NCBI RefSeq assembly: GCF_014171575.1
Contig: NZ_CP050453.1
Span: 2,232,001 to 2,296,000 of the forward strand
DNA: 64,000 nucleotides
From: Microbacterium sp. Se63.02b
GTDB taxonomy: Bacteria; Actinomycetota; Actinomycetes; Actinomycetales; Microbacteriaceae
Reading direction: 5' to 3'
Shown one piece after another: positions 17,695 to 27,740 of this stretch. Both the position numbers and the translations under genes were made by a program. Each line of letters begins with the position of its first letter. Position 1 is the first letter of the stretch. The notes below the pieces were generated by a model that made no database searches, had not been told where the DNA came from, and was given only the letters and a program-made list of their open reading frames with translations.

Positions 17695-18465
17695 CTACGC
17701 CTCGATAGGGGCTGCAGGGTCGAGGAAACGGTCGTATCCCTCGTTCTCCAGCCGGTCGGCGAGCTCGGGTCCGCCCTCTTCGACGATCTTCCCGGCGACG
17801 ACGACGTGGACGAAGTCGGGGCGGATGTAGCGGAGGATGCGGGTGTAGTGCGTGATCAGCAGCACGCCGAGTCCGGTGGACTCCTTCGCGCGGTTGACGC
17901 CCTCGGAGACGATCTTGAGCGCGTCGACGTCGAGGCCGGAATCGGTCTCGTCGAGGATCGCGAACTTCGGCTTCAGCACCTCGAGCTGCAGGATCTCATG
18001 ACGCTTCTTCTCGCCACCGGAGAAGCCCTCGTTGACGTTGCGCTGCGCGAACTTCGGGTCCATGCGCAGGTTCGACATGGCGGCCTTGACGTCCTTGGTC
18101 CAGCCGCGGATCGCGGGGGCTTCGCCGTCGAGCGCCGTCTTCGCGGTGCGCAGGAAGTTCGTCACCGTGACGCCGGGGATCTCCACCGGGTACTGCATGG
18201 CGAGGAAGAGCCCGGCGCGAGCGCGCTCGTCGACGCTCATCGCCAGGACGTCCTGGCCGTCGAACGTGATCGAGCCGGAGGTCACCGTGTACTTCGGGTG
18301 ACCGGCGATCGTGTAGGCCAAGGTGGACTTGCCGGAGCCGTTGGGGCCCATGATGGCGTGCGTCTCACCGGTGTTCATGGTGAGGTTGATTCCGTTGAGG
18401 ATCGGGGTGGTCCCCGCCTCGGTCTCGACCGTCACGTGCAGGTCGCGGATCTCGAGAACAGACAT
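17695..18465 (-). CDS. sufC: Fe-S cluster assembly ATPase SufC
   Basis: 256-residue soluble ABC ATPase: Walker A GPNGSGKST, signature EGFSGGEKKRHEILQL, Walker B FAILDETDSGLD, H-loop LLITHYTRIL. The SGGEKKR signature and the terminal IRPDFVHVV are typical of SufC. It energises the SufBCD scaffold. It sits 3 bp after the Rieske-type gene and belongs to the sufB-sufD-Rieske-sufC-DUF59 operon. Confidence 0.96.
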   Translation of the reverse strand: MSVLEIRDLHVTVETEAGTTPILNGINLTMNTGETHAIMGPNGSGKSTLAYTIAGHPKYTVTSGSITFDGQDVLAMSVDERARAGLFLAMQYPVEIPGVTVTNFLRTAKTALDGEAPAIRGWTKDVKAAMSNLRMDPKFAQRNVNEGFSGGEKKRHEILQLEVLKPKFAILDETDSGLDVDALKIVSEGVNRAKESTGLGVLLITHYTRILRYIRPDFVHVVVAGKIVEEGGPELADRLENEGYDRFLDPAAPIEA

Positions 18466-18468
18466 TCT

Positions 18469-18795
18469 TCAGACTTCCTTAATCACAGTCGGATCGATGA
18501 GCACGTCGTCGCCGTCGATCTGGACGACGTAGACCGGAACGGGCTCATATGCGGGGAGATTCTGGGGCTTGCCGGTGAGCAGGGAGAATGCGGAGCCGTG
18601 AGCCCAGCACTCCACCGTGTCGCCTTCCACGAAGCCCTCGGACAGCGAGATGTCACCGTGGGTGCAGGTGTCGCCGATCGCGTGGATCACACCTTCCCCG
18701 TCCTTGATCACGGTGATCGGCACTCCACTCGGCTCGACACGCAGGGGGGTGTCCTGCTCGAGGTCGGCGACGCCGCAGACGCGCTCCGCGGTCAT
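18469..18795 (-). CDS. Rieske-type 2Fe-2S ferredoxin
   Basis: 108 residues. The cluster ligands are visible as Cys-Thr-His in GDTCTHGDISLSEG and Cys-x2-His in VECWAHGSAFSL, the Rieske ferredoxin fold of dioxygenase small subunits. No oxygenase is nearby. Its start overlaps the sufD stop (ATGA) and it is followed by sufC. It therefore belongs to the suf operon, as in many actinobacteria, where it may carry electrons for cluster assembly (inference). Confidence 0.92.
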   Translation of the reverse strand: MTAERVCGVADLEQDTPLRVEPSGVPITVIKDGEGVIHAIGDTCTHGDISLSEGFVEGDTVECWAHGSAFSLLTGKPQNLPAYEPVPVYVVQIDGDDVLIDPTVIKEV

Positions 18796-19997
18796 GCGCT
18801 CACCTCGGCGAGCTCCGTCTCGATGGCCGCCAGCAGCTCGGTCTCGAGGGCGGGGATGCCGAGGCGCTGCACGATGTCGGTGAGGAATCCGAGCACGACG
18901 AGCCGTCGGGCCTCTTCCTCGGTGATACCGCGGGCCTGCAGGTAGAAGAGCTGCTCGTCGTCGAAGCGACCGGTGGCACTCGCGTGACCGGCACCGAGGA
19001 TGTCACCCGTCTCGATCTCGAGGTTCGGGATCGAGTCGGCGCGCGCGCCCTCGGTGAGCACCAGGTTGCGGTTGGCCTCGTAGGAGTCTGTTCCTGTCGC
19101 GTCGGCGCCGATCAGCACGTCGCCGATCCAGACGCTGTGGGCGCTCTGACCCTGCAGGGCGCCCTTGTACAGCACGTCGCCCTTGGTGTGCGGGCCCTTG
19201 TGGTGCAGGTACACCTGACTCTCGAGGTGCTGCCCGGCATCGGCGTAGGAAAGCCCGTAGAGGTAGCCTTCCGACCCGGAGCCCGCGAGTTCCACGCTGG
19301 GGTTCACGCGCACGACGCCGCCGCCGAAGCTGACCACGAAGTGCTTGAGGGTGGCATCGGCACCGACGCGGGCCTGGTGCGCCGCGGCATGCACGGCGTC
19401 GTCGTCCCACTGCTGGACCGACACGACGGTGAGCTTCGCGCCGTCGCGGACGATGATCTCGACGTTCTGCGCGTACTGGGCCGAGCCCTTGTGCTGCAGC
19501 ACGACGGTCGCGACGCTGTGCTCCAGCGCCTCGATCACGATGTGCGCATCCGCACGACGATCGGCGCCCAGACCGTTGAGGGCGACGAGGATCGGCTCCG
19601 CGACCTCTTCCTCGCGCGGGATGCGCACGTGCAGGGCGTCGGTACTCCCCTGCCATGCCACGGCTGCGGTGACGTCCTCCGCGAGGAAGACCTCTCCGCG
19701 CGGGGCGTCACCGGCTTTCAGGCCGGAAGCGGCGTACTCTCCGCCGGAGACGAAAGTCACGTCCACGCCGTCGTTCGCCGTGGCCGTGGTGAACAGCGGC
19801 GCGAGCTGGGCGACCGGAGTGTGCTTCCAGTTGACCTCGCGGCCGGTGGGCGACCCGAAGTCGGCCGGCTCGAAGGAGTGCGGACGCTCGGAGCGGGTCT
19901 GCACCGGGACGAATCCGGCGTCGGCCACCTGGGCTGCCGGGTCGATGTGCGCGTTCGTGTGCTGCGCCTCGCTGGGCGCGGTCGTCGAGGCCGCCAT
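18792..19997 (-). CDS. sufD: Fe-S cluster scaffold protein SufD
   Basis: 401 residues. The N-terminus is variable, then a beta-helix core. The C-terminal ATGRFDDEQLFYLQARGITE is the SufB/SufD family signature, here with ATGRFD in place of the SufB glutamate/cysteine region. SufD partners SufB in the SufBC2D complex. Its ATG abuts the sufB TAA directly (TAAATG), giving strong coupling, and its stop overlaps the Rieske gene. Confidence 0.95.
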   Translation of the reverse strand: MAASTTAPSEAQHTNAHIDPAAQVADAGFVPVQTRSERPHSFEPADFGSPTGREVNWKHTPVAQLAPLFTTATANDGVDVTFVSGGEYAASGLKAGDAPRGEVFLAEDVTAAVAWQGSTDALHVRIPREEEVAEPILVALNGLGADRRADAHIVIEALEHSVATVVLQHKGSAQYAQNVEIIVRDGAKLTVVSVQQWDDDAVHAAAHQARVGADATLKHFVVSFGGGVVRVNPSVELAGSGSEGYLYGLSYADAGQHLESQVYLHHKGPHTKGDVLYKGALQGQSAHSVWIGDVLIGADATGTDSYEANRNLVLTEGARADSIPNLEIETGDILGAGHASATGRFDDEQLFYLQARGITEEEARRLVVLGFLTDIVQRLGIPALETELLAAIETELAEVSA

Positions 19998-21416
19998 TTA
20001 GCCGACCGATCCTTCCATGCCCATCTCGATGAGCTTGTTCAGTTCCATCGCGTACTCCATGGGCAGTTCCCGGGCGATCGGCTCGATGAAGCCGCGCACG
20101 ATCATCGCCATCGCCTCGTCCTCCGGCATGCCGCGGGACTGCAGGTAGAACAGCTGCTCCTCGCTCACCTTCGAGACCGTGGCCTCGTGGCCGAGCTGCA
20201 CGTCGTCGACGCGGATGTCGATCGCCGGGTACGTGTCGGAGCGGGACTTGGTGTCGACGAGGAGTGCGTCGCAGCGCACAGTGTTCGCGGAGTGGTGCGC
20301 ATTGGCATCGACGCGGACCTCGCCACGGTAGCCCGCACGGCCTCCGCCGCGGGCGATCGACTTCGAGACGATCGACGACTGCGTGTACGGCGCCATATGG
20401 ATCATCTTCGCTCCGGCGTCCTGGTGCTGCCCAGGACCGGCGAAGGCGACGGACAGCGTCTCGCCCTTGGCGTGCTCACCCATCAGGTAGATCGACGGGT
20501 ACTTCATCGTCACCTTGGAGCCGATGTTGCCGTCGACCCACTCCATGGTCGCGCCCTCGTGTGCGACCGCACGCTTGGTGACCAGGTTGTACACGTTGTT
20601 CGACCAGTTCTGGATCGTCGTGTACCGCACGCGCGCGTTCTTCTTCACGATGATCTCGACCACGGCCGAGTGCAGGGAGTCCGACTTGTAGATCGGCGCC
20701 GTGCAGCCCTCGATGTAGTGGACGTAGCTGTCCTCGTCGGCGATGATCAGGGTCCGCTCGAACTGCCCCATGTTCTCGGTGTTGATGCGGAAGTAGGCCT
20801 GCAGCGGGATCTCGACGTGCACGCCCTTGGGGACGTAGACGAAGGAGCCGCCCGACCAGACGGCCGTGTTCAACGCCGCGAACTTGTTGTCACCGGCGGG
20901 GATGACCGTGCCGAAGTACTCCTCGAAGAACTCCGGGTGCTCGCGCAGCGCGGTGTCGGTGTCCATGAAGATGACGCCCTGCTCCTCCAGGTCCTCGCGG
21001 ATCTGGTGGTAGACGACCTCGGACTCGTACTGCGCGGCGACGCCCGCGACGAGGCGCTGACGCTCGGCCTCGGGGATGCCGAGGCGCTCGTAGGTCTCGC
21101 GGATCTCGGCGGGGAGGTCTTCCCAGCTCTGCGCCTGCTTCTCGGTGGAGCGGACGAAGTATTTGATGTTGTCGAAGTCGATGTCGCTGAGGTCGGCACC
21201 CCAGGTCGGCATCGGCTTGCGGCCGAAGAGCTGGTAGCCCTTGAGACGGGTCTTCAGCATCCACTCGGGTTCGTTCTTGAGAGCCGAGATCCCGCGGACG
21301 ACCTCCTCTGAGATCCCGCGCTTGGCGACGGCACCCGCAGCGTCCTCGTCGTGCCAGCCGAACTCGTACACCCCCAGCCCGTCAAGCTCCGGGCGGTCGA
21401 TCAGCACATCCGACAT
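19998..21416 (-). CDS. sufB: Fe-S cluster scaffold protein SufB
   Basis: 472 residues, full SufB length. Motifs: [17 protein letters not shown] near the N-terminus, [29 protein letters not shown] with the conserved cysteine, and the C-terminal [20 protein letters not shown]. It is the scaffold on which clusters are built. The start follows GAGGAG with a 9-nt gap. It is the first gene of the operon. No sufR-like regulator lies upstream, and sufS and sufU are not in the window. Confidence 0.96.
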   Translation of the reverse strand: MSDVLIDRPELDGLGVYEFGWHDEDAAGAVAKRGISEEVVRGISALKNEPEWMLKTRLKGYQLFGRKPMPTWGADLSDIDFDNIKYFVRSTEKQAQSWEDLPAEIRETYERLGIPEAERQRLVAGVAAQYESEVVYHQIREDLEEQGVIFMDTDTALREHPEFFEEYFGTVIPAGDNKFAALNTAVWSGGSFVYVPKGVHVEIPLQAYFRINTENMGQFERTLIIADEDSYVHYIEGCTAPIYKSDSLHSAVVEIIVKKNARVRYTTIQNWSNNVYNLVTKRAVAHEGATMEWVDGNIGSKVTMKYPSIYLMGEHAKGETLSVAFAGPGQHQDAGAKMIHMAPYTQSSIVSKSIARGGGRAGYRGEVRVDANAHHSANTVRCDALLVDTKSRSDTYPAIDIRVDDVQLGHEATVSKVSEEQLFYLQSRGMPEDEAMAMIVRGFIEPIARELPMEYAMELNKLIEMGMEGSVG

Positions 21417-21649
21417 CCAACACTCTCCTCACAGGTCCCAAACGGTGTCATCCGCCCCGACACACCTGATCCCCGTCGAGTCTGCGGGAGCGGGTGCCGT
21501 TGGTGGGCCCTCATCACTGGCGCTTCCATCGCGCCTAAACTGTTGACGATGCTTCAGCGCGGTCAGCGCTCATCGCAACAATCCGATTCTACAGGTTCCG
21601 CCTGCCAGACGGGCCATGCCCGCCCGTTCGCGCGCGGTCCGGAGGACAC
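21417..21649. other. Intergenic region between sufB and ctaA
   Basis: A 233-bp divergent region. On the minus strand TAGAAT (21590-21585) is a candidate -10 box for the suf operon, giving a leader of about 160 nt. For ctaA a GGAGG site lies at 21640-21644 but no convincing -10 box is seen. I found no known riboswitch or clear operator palindrome. Confidence 0.35.
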
Positions 21650-22756
21650 ATGACCGATACGACGATGCCCGCCTCCTCGACGACGCGAGCGGTTCCGCCT
21701 CGCTCCGCGGTGTGGGGTCGCGCGTTGACGGTGTTCGCGTGGCTCTCGTTCGTCAGCGAGACCATCATCATCGGCACGGGCGGTGCTGTGCGCCTCACCG
21801 GCTCCGGACTCGGCTGCTCCGACTGGCCGCTGTGCACGCCGGAGTCGCTCGTGCCGATCCTCGAAGTGCAGGGCATCCACGGACTCATCGAGTTCGGGAA
21901 TCGGCTCATGACGGGCGTGGTCGGCATCATCGCCCTCGTCGTCGTCCTGCTGGTTCTGCACACCATCAGCGGCGCGCGTGCGCTCAAGACGGCGCTCTGG
22001 TACGCGCTGGCCGGGATCATCGCCGCCGGTGCCGCCTTCGCGATCGCGACACCGTTCCACTTCCCTGCTTCGCCCATCGCGCTCGGCGTGCTGCTCATCG
22101 CGGTGATCGCAGCCGCGGTGCACTCCGTACGGACGACCCCGACTCGGCGCGATCTGGTGCTGCTCGCGTGGCTCGTGCTGATCGGCGTGGTCGCGCAGGC
22201 ACTCGTCGGAGGCATCACCGTACTGACGGGTCTCAACCCCTTCATCGTGGGATTCCACTACACGTCGTCTCTTCTCCTCGTCTGCGTCACCGCGGCGTTC
22301 CTGGTCCGGCTGAAGGCCGCCCCGGGCCCGCGAGAGCGCGCCGTCCCGTCGTGGTTCGCCGCGGTCACCCATGTCACGGGCCTTGCTCTGGCGGTGACCA
22401 TCGTGTTCGGCGTCCTGACGACGGGATCGGGCCCGCACTCGGGAGACGCCGATGTGCTGCGGCACGGATTCGACGCGACCGTGCTGGCTCACGTGCACTC
22501 CTGGCCCGGATACGTGCTCGCCGCACTCGTCCTGTTCCTGACGGTGTCCGCCTGGGTACTGCGCCTGGAGCCGAGGCGGTGGCTGCTGGTCCTGGTCATC
22601 GCGATCCTCGTGCAGGTCGGCGTCGGGGTCTGGCAGGCACGGGAAGGACTGCCGCCGCTGCTGGTCGGCATCCACATGGTGCTGGCATCGCTCTCGGCGG
22701 CGGCGTACACAGTGGTCGTGCTGCACCTGAAGCGCCCCGCACGCATCGAAGAGTGA
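21650..22756 (+). CDS. ctaA: Heme A synthase (COX15/CtaA family)
   Basis: About 368 residues, or a few fewer if a downstream Met is used. Eight transmembrane helices in two four-helix halves. Motifs: GGAVRLTGSGLGCSDWPLC with the paired cysteines, IHGLIEFGNRL and FHYTSSLLL plus LAHVHSWPGYV with heme-ligand histidines, and a final GIHMVLASLSAAAY. It converts heme O to heme A for cytochrome aa3 oxidase. The ATG follows CCGGAGGACAC. It works after the heme O synthase encoded 0.6 kb downstream on the other strand. Confidence 0.94.
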   Translation: MTDTTMPASSTTRAVPPRSAVWGRALTVFAWLSFVSETIIIGTGGAVRLTGSGLGCSDWPLCTPESLVPILEVQGIHGLIEFGNRLMTGVVGIIALVVVLLVLHTISGARALKTALWYALAGIIAAGAAFAIATPFHFPASPIALGVLLIAVIAAAVHSVRTTPTRRDLVLLAWLVLIGVVAQALVGGITVLTGLNPFIVGFHYTSSLLLVCVTAAFLVRLKAAPGPRERAVPSWFAAVTHVTGLALAVTIVFGVLTTGSGPHSGDADVLRHGFDATVLAHVHSWPGYVLAALVLFLTVSAWVLRLEPRRWLLVLVIAILVQVGVGVWQAREGLPPLLVGIHMVLASLSAAAYTVVVLHLKRPARIEE

Positions 22757-22820
22757 CGTCCACAGTCGATCCATAGCTCGCACATCGCAGACTCACCGGA
22801 GCCGCAGCGATAGTGGGGGC

Positions 22821-23306
22821 ATGAACAAGTCACTCTCACGCAGCATCGGATTCTGGCTCCTCCTGGTCGTGTCCCTCGCCACGACGGCGGTCGGCGGATG
22901 GCTCATCTCCGGTCAGATCGCGACGATGACGACGACCCTTCTCGACGGCACGGCCACCGGCGTCGAGGTGTACGTCGGTCAGTCGCTGGTCGTCGTGGGC
23001 GCCGGAGTCCTCGCCGCCGGAATCGTCGGCATCCTGCTGACGCTCGGACTCGTCGCTGCTCGTTCACTCGTCCCGACGCCTGCCCCGGCGGTCGTCGAGG
23101 CGATCGACTGGACGACCGCGCCGACCGAGGACCAGACCGCCGTGGCGGCTCCGACATCGACCAGCGGCGCGCCCCTCGCGGACACCGGCGACACCGTGAC
23201 GGACGCACCCCTCACGCCCGCGGACGACCACTCGTCGTCCGCTGACTCCTCCGCCGCCGACTCCTCTGAGGACGACTCGTCGTCGGAGCAGCCCCTCACG
23301 CGCTGA
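22821..23306 (+). CDS. Small membrane protein, unknown function
   Basis: 161 residues. Two transmembrane helices (about 8-30 and 55-80) enclose an outer loop. A C-terminal tail of about 75 residues is rich in Thr, Ser, Asp and Pro, with runs of serine and aspartate, probably disordered. I do not recognise a functional family. It is 64 bp after ctaA on the same strand and is followed by a strong hairpin terminator, so it may be the second gene of a ctaA unit. Confidence 0.75.
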   Translation: MNKSLSRSIGFWLLLVVSLATTAVGGWLISGQIATMTTTLLDGTATGVEVYVGQSLVVVGAGVLAAGIVGILLTLGLVAARSLVPTPAPAVVEAIDWTTAPTEDQTAVAAPTSTSGAPLADTGDTVTDAPLTPADDHSSSADSSAADSSEDDSSSEQPLTR

Positions 23307-23346
23307 CGTCAATCGCCAGCAAGAGACCGCAACTCCAGAACGAGAC

Positions 23347-23378
23347 CGAGGCGGCGTCGAGAGATCGACGCCGCCTCG
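23347..23378. terminator. Bidirectional terminator between the ctaA unit and ctaB
   Basis: Perfect 14-bp stem CGAGGCGGCGTCGA / TCGACGCCGCCTCG with a GAGA tetraloop, between convergent genes. Only a weak T-tract follows. Confidence 0.75.
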
Positions 23379-23399
23379 TTCGTCACACCGGAGGGGACG

Positions 23400-24305
23400 T
23401 CAGAACGGCAGCAGCGGGTCGATCGCGACGGCGACGAAGATCAGCGTCAGATAGGTGATCGACGCGTGGAACACGCGCATCGGGCGCGGTTCCGTCCCGT
23501 GCACGGCACGGTTGTACAGGCGGTGCGACTCGTAGATGAACCATCCGCCGAACACCGCCGCCGAGACGGTGTACATGAGGCCCATCCCGGCGATCGGGAC
23601 GAGGAGCAACGAGCAGGCGACGGTGGCCCACGCATACAGGATCACCTGGAGACCGACCTGCGAGGCGTTTCGCGTGACGCCCAGCATCGGCACGTCGACG
23701 TCTTCGTAGTCGTCCTTGTACTTCATCGACAGCGGCCAGTAGTGCGGCGGCGTCCAGAGGAACACGAGCAGGAACAGGATGAATGCCGGCCAGTCGAGCG
23801 ACCCGGTGACGGCGGACCAGCCGATGAGCACGGGGAAGCATCCTGCGATGCCGCCCCAGATGATGTTCTGCTCGGTCCGGCGCTTGAGGATCATCGTGTA
23901 GATGACGACGTAGAAGAAGATGGCCGTCGCGGAGAGCGTCGCCGTGAGCCAGTTGGTCGTGGCGAGCAGCCACACCGTCGATGCGATCGCGAGCGTCCAC
24001 GAGAAGATCAGCGCGCCACGAGGGCTGACCTCGCCGGTCACGAGCGGCCTGTTCTCGGTGCGGTGCATGTGCGCATCGATGTCGCGGTCCAGGTACATGT
24101 TGAACGCCGCGGCGGACCCGGCGCTCAGCGACCCGCCGATCACGGTCGCCAGCACGAGCCACAGATTCGGGAGCCCACCCTGTGCGAGGAACATCACGGG
24201 AACAGTGGACACGAGCAGCAGCTCGAGGACACGGGGCTTGGTGAGCGTGACATACGCCTTCACCGTGCGACCGATGGACGACTCCTTCACGGTCTGATCA
24301 GACAT
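23400..24305 (-). CDS. ctaB: Heme O synthase (protoheme IX farnesyltransferase)
   Basis: 301 residues, UbiA-type prenyltransferase with nine hydrophobic segments. First Asp-rich motif [20 protein letters not shown], second region [13 protein letters not shown], and [13 protein letters not shown] typical of CtaB. It attaches the farnesyl group to heme b, making heme O, the substrate of the CtaA encoded nearby. It is divergent from tkt across 212 bp, as in many actinobacteria. The ATG start is the first in frame and fits the family N-terminus. Confidence 0.96.
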   Translation of the reverse strand: MSDQTVKESSIGRTVKAYVTLTKPRVLELLLVSTVPVMFLAQGGLPNLWLVLATVIGGSLSAGSAAAFNMYLDRDIDAHMHRTENRPLVTGEVSPRGALIFSWTLAIASTVWLLATTNWLTATLSATAIFFYVVIYTMILKRRTEQNIIWGGIAGCFPVLIGWSAVTGSLDWPAFILFLLVFLWTPPHYWPLSMKYKDDYEDVDVPMLGVTRNASQVGLQVILYAWATVACSLLLVPIAGMGLMYTVSAAVFGGWFIYESHRLYNRAVHGTEPRPMRVFHASITYLTLIFVAVAIDPLLPF

Positions 24306-24419
24306 CGTCGAGATCTCGATCGCCTCCTCCGCACGTGTGACCGGACAACCTCTCCAGTGTATGACACGGGATGACGGGATCCGGCTCGCGGGCCCGCGTA
24401 GCGCATCTCACGTCACCGC

Positions 24420-24425
24420 TATGCT
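24420..24425 (+). promoter_or_regulatory. Candidate -10 box of the tkt operon
   Basis: TATGCT in the 212-bp ctaB-tkt gap. It would start transcription about 85 nt before the tkt ATG, which has a GGAAAGGG ribosome-binding site. No good -35 box is seen. Confidence 0.3.
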
Positions 24426-24517
24426 GAAAACACTCGCGCCCGGCGAAGTGCACACCACTCCGTGATGATGCGGATGCGCCAGGGAATACGGGCGCCCTCG
24501 AAACTGTCGGAAAGGGC

Positions 24518-26631
24518 ATGAACGTGTCGGAATTGCAGTGGGATGAGATCGATCGACGCGCGGTGGACACCGCTCGAATCCTGGCGGCTGACGCCGTGGA
24601 GAAGGTCGGAAACGGTCACCCCGGCACGGCCATGAGCCTCGCTCCTGCCGCGTACCTCCTCTACCAGCGCGTACTCCGGCATGATCCGGCGGATGTCGAC
24701 TGGCTCGGTCGCGACCGCTTCATCCTCTCTGCTGGCCACTCCTCGCTGACGCAGTACGTCGAGCTCTACCTCGGCGGTTTCGGACTCGAGCTCGACGACC
24801 TGAAGTCGCTGCGTACCTGGGGCTCGAAGACTCCTGGCCACCCGGAGTACGGACACACCAAGGGTGTCGAGATCACCACGGGCCCGCTGGGTCAGGGACT
24901 CGCCTCCGCCGTGGGCTTCGCCTACGCCGCGCGCTACGAGCGCGGCCTGTTCGACCCGGACGCCGCAGCGGGCACCAGCCCGTTCGACCACTTCGTGTAC
25001 GTGATCGCCGGCGACGGAGACCTCCAGGAGGGCGTGACGAGCGAGGCCTCCTCGCTCGCGGGCCACCAGCAGCTCGGCAACCTCATCGCGATCTACGACT
25101 CCAACCAGATCTCGATCGAGGACGACACGAACGTCGCCTTCACCGAAGACGTCGCGAAGCGCTACGAGTCGTACGGCTGGCAGGTGCAGGTCGTCGACTG
25201 GAAGAAGACCGGCGAGTACGTCGAAGACGTGGCCGAACTCCACGCCGCGATCGAAGCCGCCAAGAGCGAGACGTCGAAGCCGTCCCTGATCATCCTCAAG
25301 ACCATCATCGGATGGCCGTCGCCTGGAAAGCAGAACTCCGGCAAGATCCATGGCTCCGCCCTCGGCGCTGACGAGCTCGCGGCCACGAAGAAGGTCCTCG
25401 GTTTCGACCCGGAGCAGACCTTCGTGGTCGCGGACGACGTGCTCGAGCGCACCCGCGGACTGGCCGCCCGCGCCGCCGAGACCCGCGCGGCGTGGCAGGA
25501 GTCGTTCGACGCGTGGGCCGCTGCGAACCCGGAGAAGAAGGAGCTGCTCGACCGCGTCGAGGCTCACGAGCTCCCGTCCGACATCGCGAGCGCGCTGCCC
25601 GTGTTCGAGGCAGGCAAGGAGGTCTCGACCCGCGCCGCATCCGGACAGGTCATCAACGCCCTCGCCGCAGAGCTGCCGGAGCTGTGGGGTGGCTCGGCCG
25701 ACCTCGCCGAGTCGAACCTCACCACCATCAAGGACGCCCCGTCGTTCATCCCTGCCGAGTGGTCGACCCACGAGTGGTCGGGCAACCCGTACGGTCGTGT
25801 GCTGCACTTCGGCATCCGCGAGCACGCCATGGGCGCGATCATCAACGGCATCGTCCTGCATGGTCCGACACGCGCCTTCGGCGGCACCTTCCTCATCTTC
25901 AGCGACTACATGCGCCCCTCGGTGCGCCTCGCCGCGCTGATGAACGTGCCGAGCATCTTCGTCTGGACGCACGACTCGGTCGCGCTCGGTGAAGACGGCC
26001 CGACCCACCAGCCGGTCGAGCAGCTCGCGACGCTCCGCGCGATCCCGAACTTCACGGTCGTCCGTCCAGCCGATGCGAACGAGACCGCCGCGGCGTGGCT
26101 GGAGATCCTCCGCCGCCACGAGGGCCCCGCAGGCATCGCGCTGACCCGTCAGAACATCCCGGTGTTCGCGCGCGGCGAGGGCGCGGCCTCTGGCGACACC
26201 TTCGCCTCCGCCGACAACGCGGCCAAGGGCGCCTACGTCCTGGCCGAGGCGCCGAACGGCACGCCAGACGTCATCATCGTCGCCACCGGCTCCGAGGTGC
26301 AGCTCGCCGTCAATGCCCGCGAGGCGCTGGCGACCGAGGGCATCAACGTCCGTGTGGTCTCCGCCCCCTCGCTGGAGTGGTTCGCGGAGCAGGACGAGGC
26401 CTACCGCGAGCGTGCTTCCGTCGTCCGTCACCGCGCGTCTCCGTCGAGGCCGGCTCCGTGCTCACGTGGCGCGGCATCGTGGGCGACCGCGGCCGATCGG
26501 TCGGCATCGACCACTTCGGCGCCTCCGCCGACTACAAGACCCTGTTCGAGAAGTTCGGCATCACCACCGAGGCCGTCATCGCGGCCGCACGCGAGACCAT
26601 CGCCGCACACAGCACCAAGGAGAACGCATGA
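24518..26631 (+). CDS. tkt: Transketolase (frameshifted near the 3' end in this sequence)
   Basis: About 705 residues after repair. The thiamine diphosphate motif starts at GDGDLQEGV and ends at NQISIED. Other conserved parts are [43 protein letters not shown] and ATGSEVQLA. It transfers two-carbon units in the non-oxidative pentose phosphate pathway. The frame is lost twice between 26408 and 26450. Restoring one GT unit (RERVLPSS) and one GC unit ([10 protein letters not shown]) rejoins the C-terminal domain, whose TGA overlaps the tal ATG. It is the first gene of the six-gene operon. Confidence 0.92.
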
Positions 26632-27740
26632 GCACCCCCACCGCACAGCTCGCCGCCGCAGGTGTCAGCATCTGGCTCGACGATCTCTCCCGCACCCGCA
26701 TCTCCTCCGGCAACCTCGCCGAGCTGATCGCGTCGCGCAACGTCGTGGGTGTCACCACGAACCCGACGATCTTCGCCAACGCGATCACCGACAAGAACGA
26801 CACGTCCTACGACGCCCAGGTATCCGAGCTCGCCGCCTCGGGAGCCTCTGCGGAAGAGGCCGTCTTCGCCGCCACGACGCAGGACGTCCGGGCCGCACTC
26901 GACGTGTTCCGTCCTGTGTGGGAGGCATCGAACCACGTCGACGGTCGCGTCTCGATCGAGGTCTCCCCCGACCTCGCACACGACACGGCAGGCACCGTCG
27001 CCCAGGCCAAGGAGCTGTGGGCGAAGATCGATCGTCCCAACCTGCTCGTCAAGATCCCGGCGACCAAGGCTGGCCTGCCCGCGATCACAGAGGCGATCGC
27101 GAACGGCATCAGCGTCAACGTCACGCTCATCTTCAGCCTGGAGCGCTACGCCGACGTGATCGACGCCTACCTGGCGGGGCTGGAGCGCGCGCACAGCGGC
27201 GACTTCGACCTGTCGAGCATCCACTCGGTCGCATCGTTCTTCGTCTCCCGGGTCGACACCGAGACCGACAAGCGCCTGTCGGCCGTCGGAACCGCTGAGG
27301 CCGAAGCACTCAAGAGCAAGGCCGGCCTCGCCAACGCGCGGCTCGCCTACGAGCTCTTCGAGCAGAAGTTCGCCGAGAAGCGCGCGCAGGACCTGATCGC
27401 GGTCGGCGCGAACCTCCAGCGCCCGCTGTGGGCATCGACCGGGGTCAAGGACCCGGCCCTCCCCGACACGCTGTACGTGACCGAGCTGGTCGCGCAGGGC
27501 GTGGTCAACACGATGCCGGAGAAGACACTCGAGGCCACCTTCGACCACGGTGTCGTGACGGGCGACACGATCACCGGCGGCTACGACGAGGCCCGCGAGG
27601 TGTTCGCCGGGCTCAAGGAACTCGGAATCGACTTCGACGACGTCACCCAGGTGCTCGAAGAGGAGGGCGTCGCCAAGTTCATCGATTCCTGGCACGACCT
27701 CCTCAGCCAGGTCTCCGAAGCGCTGGAGGCCCAGCGATGA
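26628..27740 (+). CDS. tal: Transaldolase
   Basis: 370 residues, the long actinobacterial type. Motifs: [40 protein letters not shown], the Schiff-base lysine in [12 protein letters not shown], and [15 protein letters not shown]. It moves a dihydroxyacetone unit between sugar phosphates. It is intact. The ATG overlaps the tkt stop and the TGA overlaps the pgi ATG (ATGA both times), so the three are translated in series. Confidence 0.96.
   Translation: MSTPTAQLAAAGVSIWLDDLSRTRISSGNLAELIASRNVVGVTTNPTIFANAITDKNDTSYDAQVSELAASGASAEEAVFAATTQDVRAALDVFRPVWEASNHVDGRVSIEVSPDLAHDTAGTVAQAKELWAKIDRPNLLVKIPATKAGLPAITEAIANGISVNVTLIFSLERYADVIDAYLAGLERAHSGDFDLSSIHSVASFFVSRVDTETDKRLSAVGTAEAEALKSKAGLANARLAYELFEQKFAEKRAQDLIAVGANLQRPLWASTGVKDPALPDTLYVTELVAQGVVNTMPEKTLEATFDHGVVTGDTITGGYDEAREVFAGLKELGIDFDDVTQVLEEEGVAKFIDSWHDLLSQVSEALEAQR

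Noticed and set aside
18469..18795. Rieske ferredoxin as part of an aromatic dioxygenase
   Set aside because: No oxygenase subunits are nearby. Its start overlaps the sufD stop and sufC follows 3 bp later, so it belongs to the suf operon.
21417..21649. A possible 12-codon leader peptide before sufB (starting MSADRAEA)
   Set aside because: Composition shows no run of cysteine or another relevant residue, and no pairing with the sufB ribosome-binding site was found.
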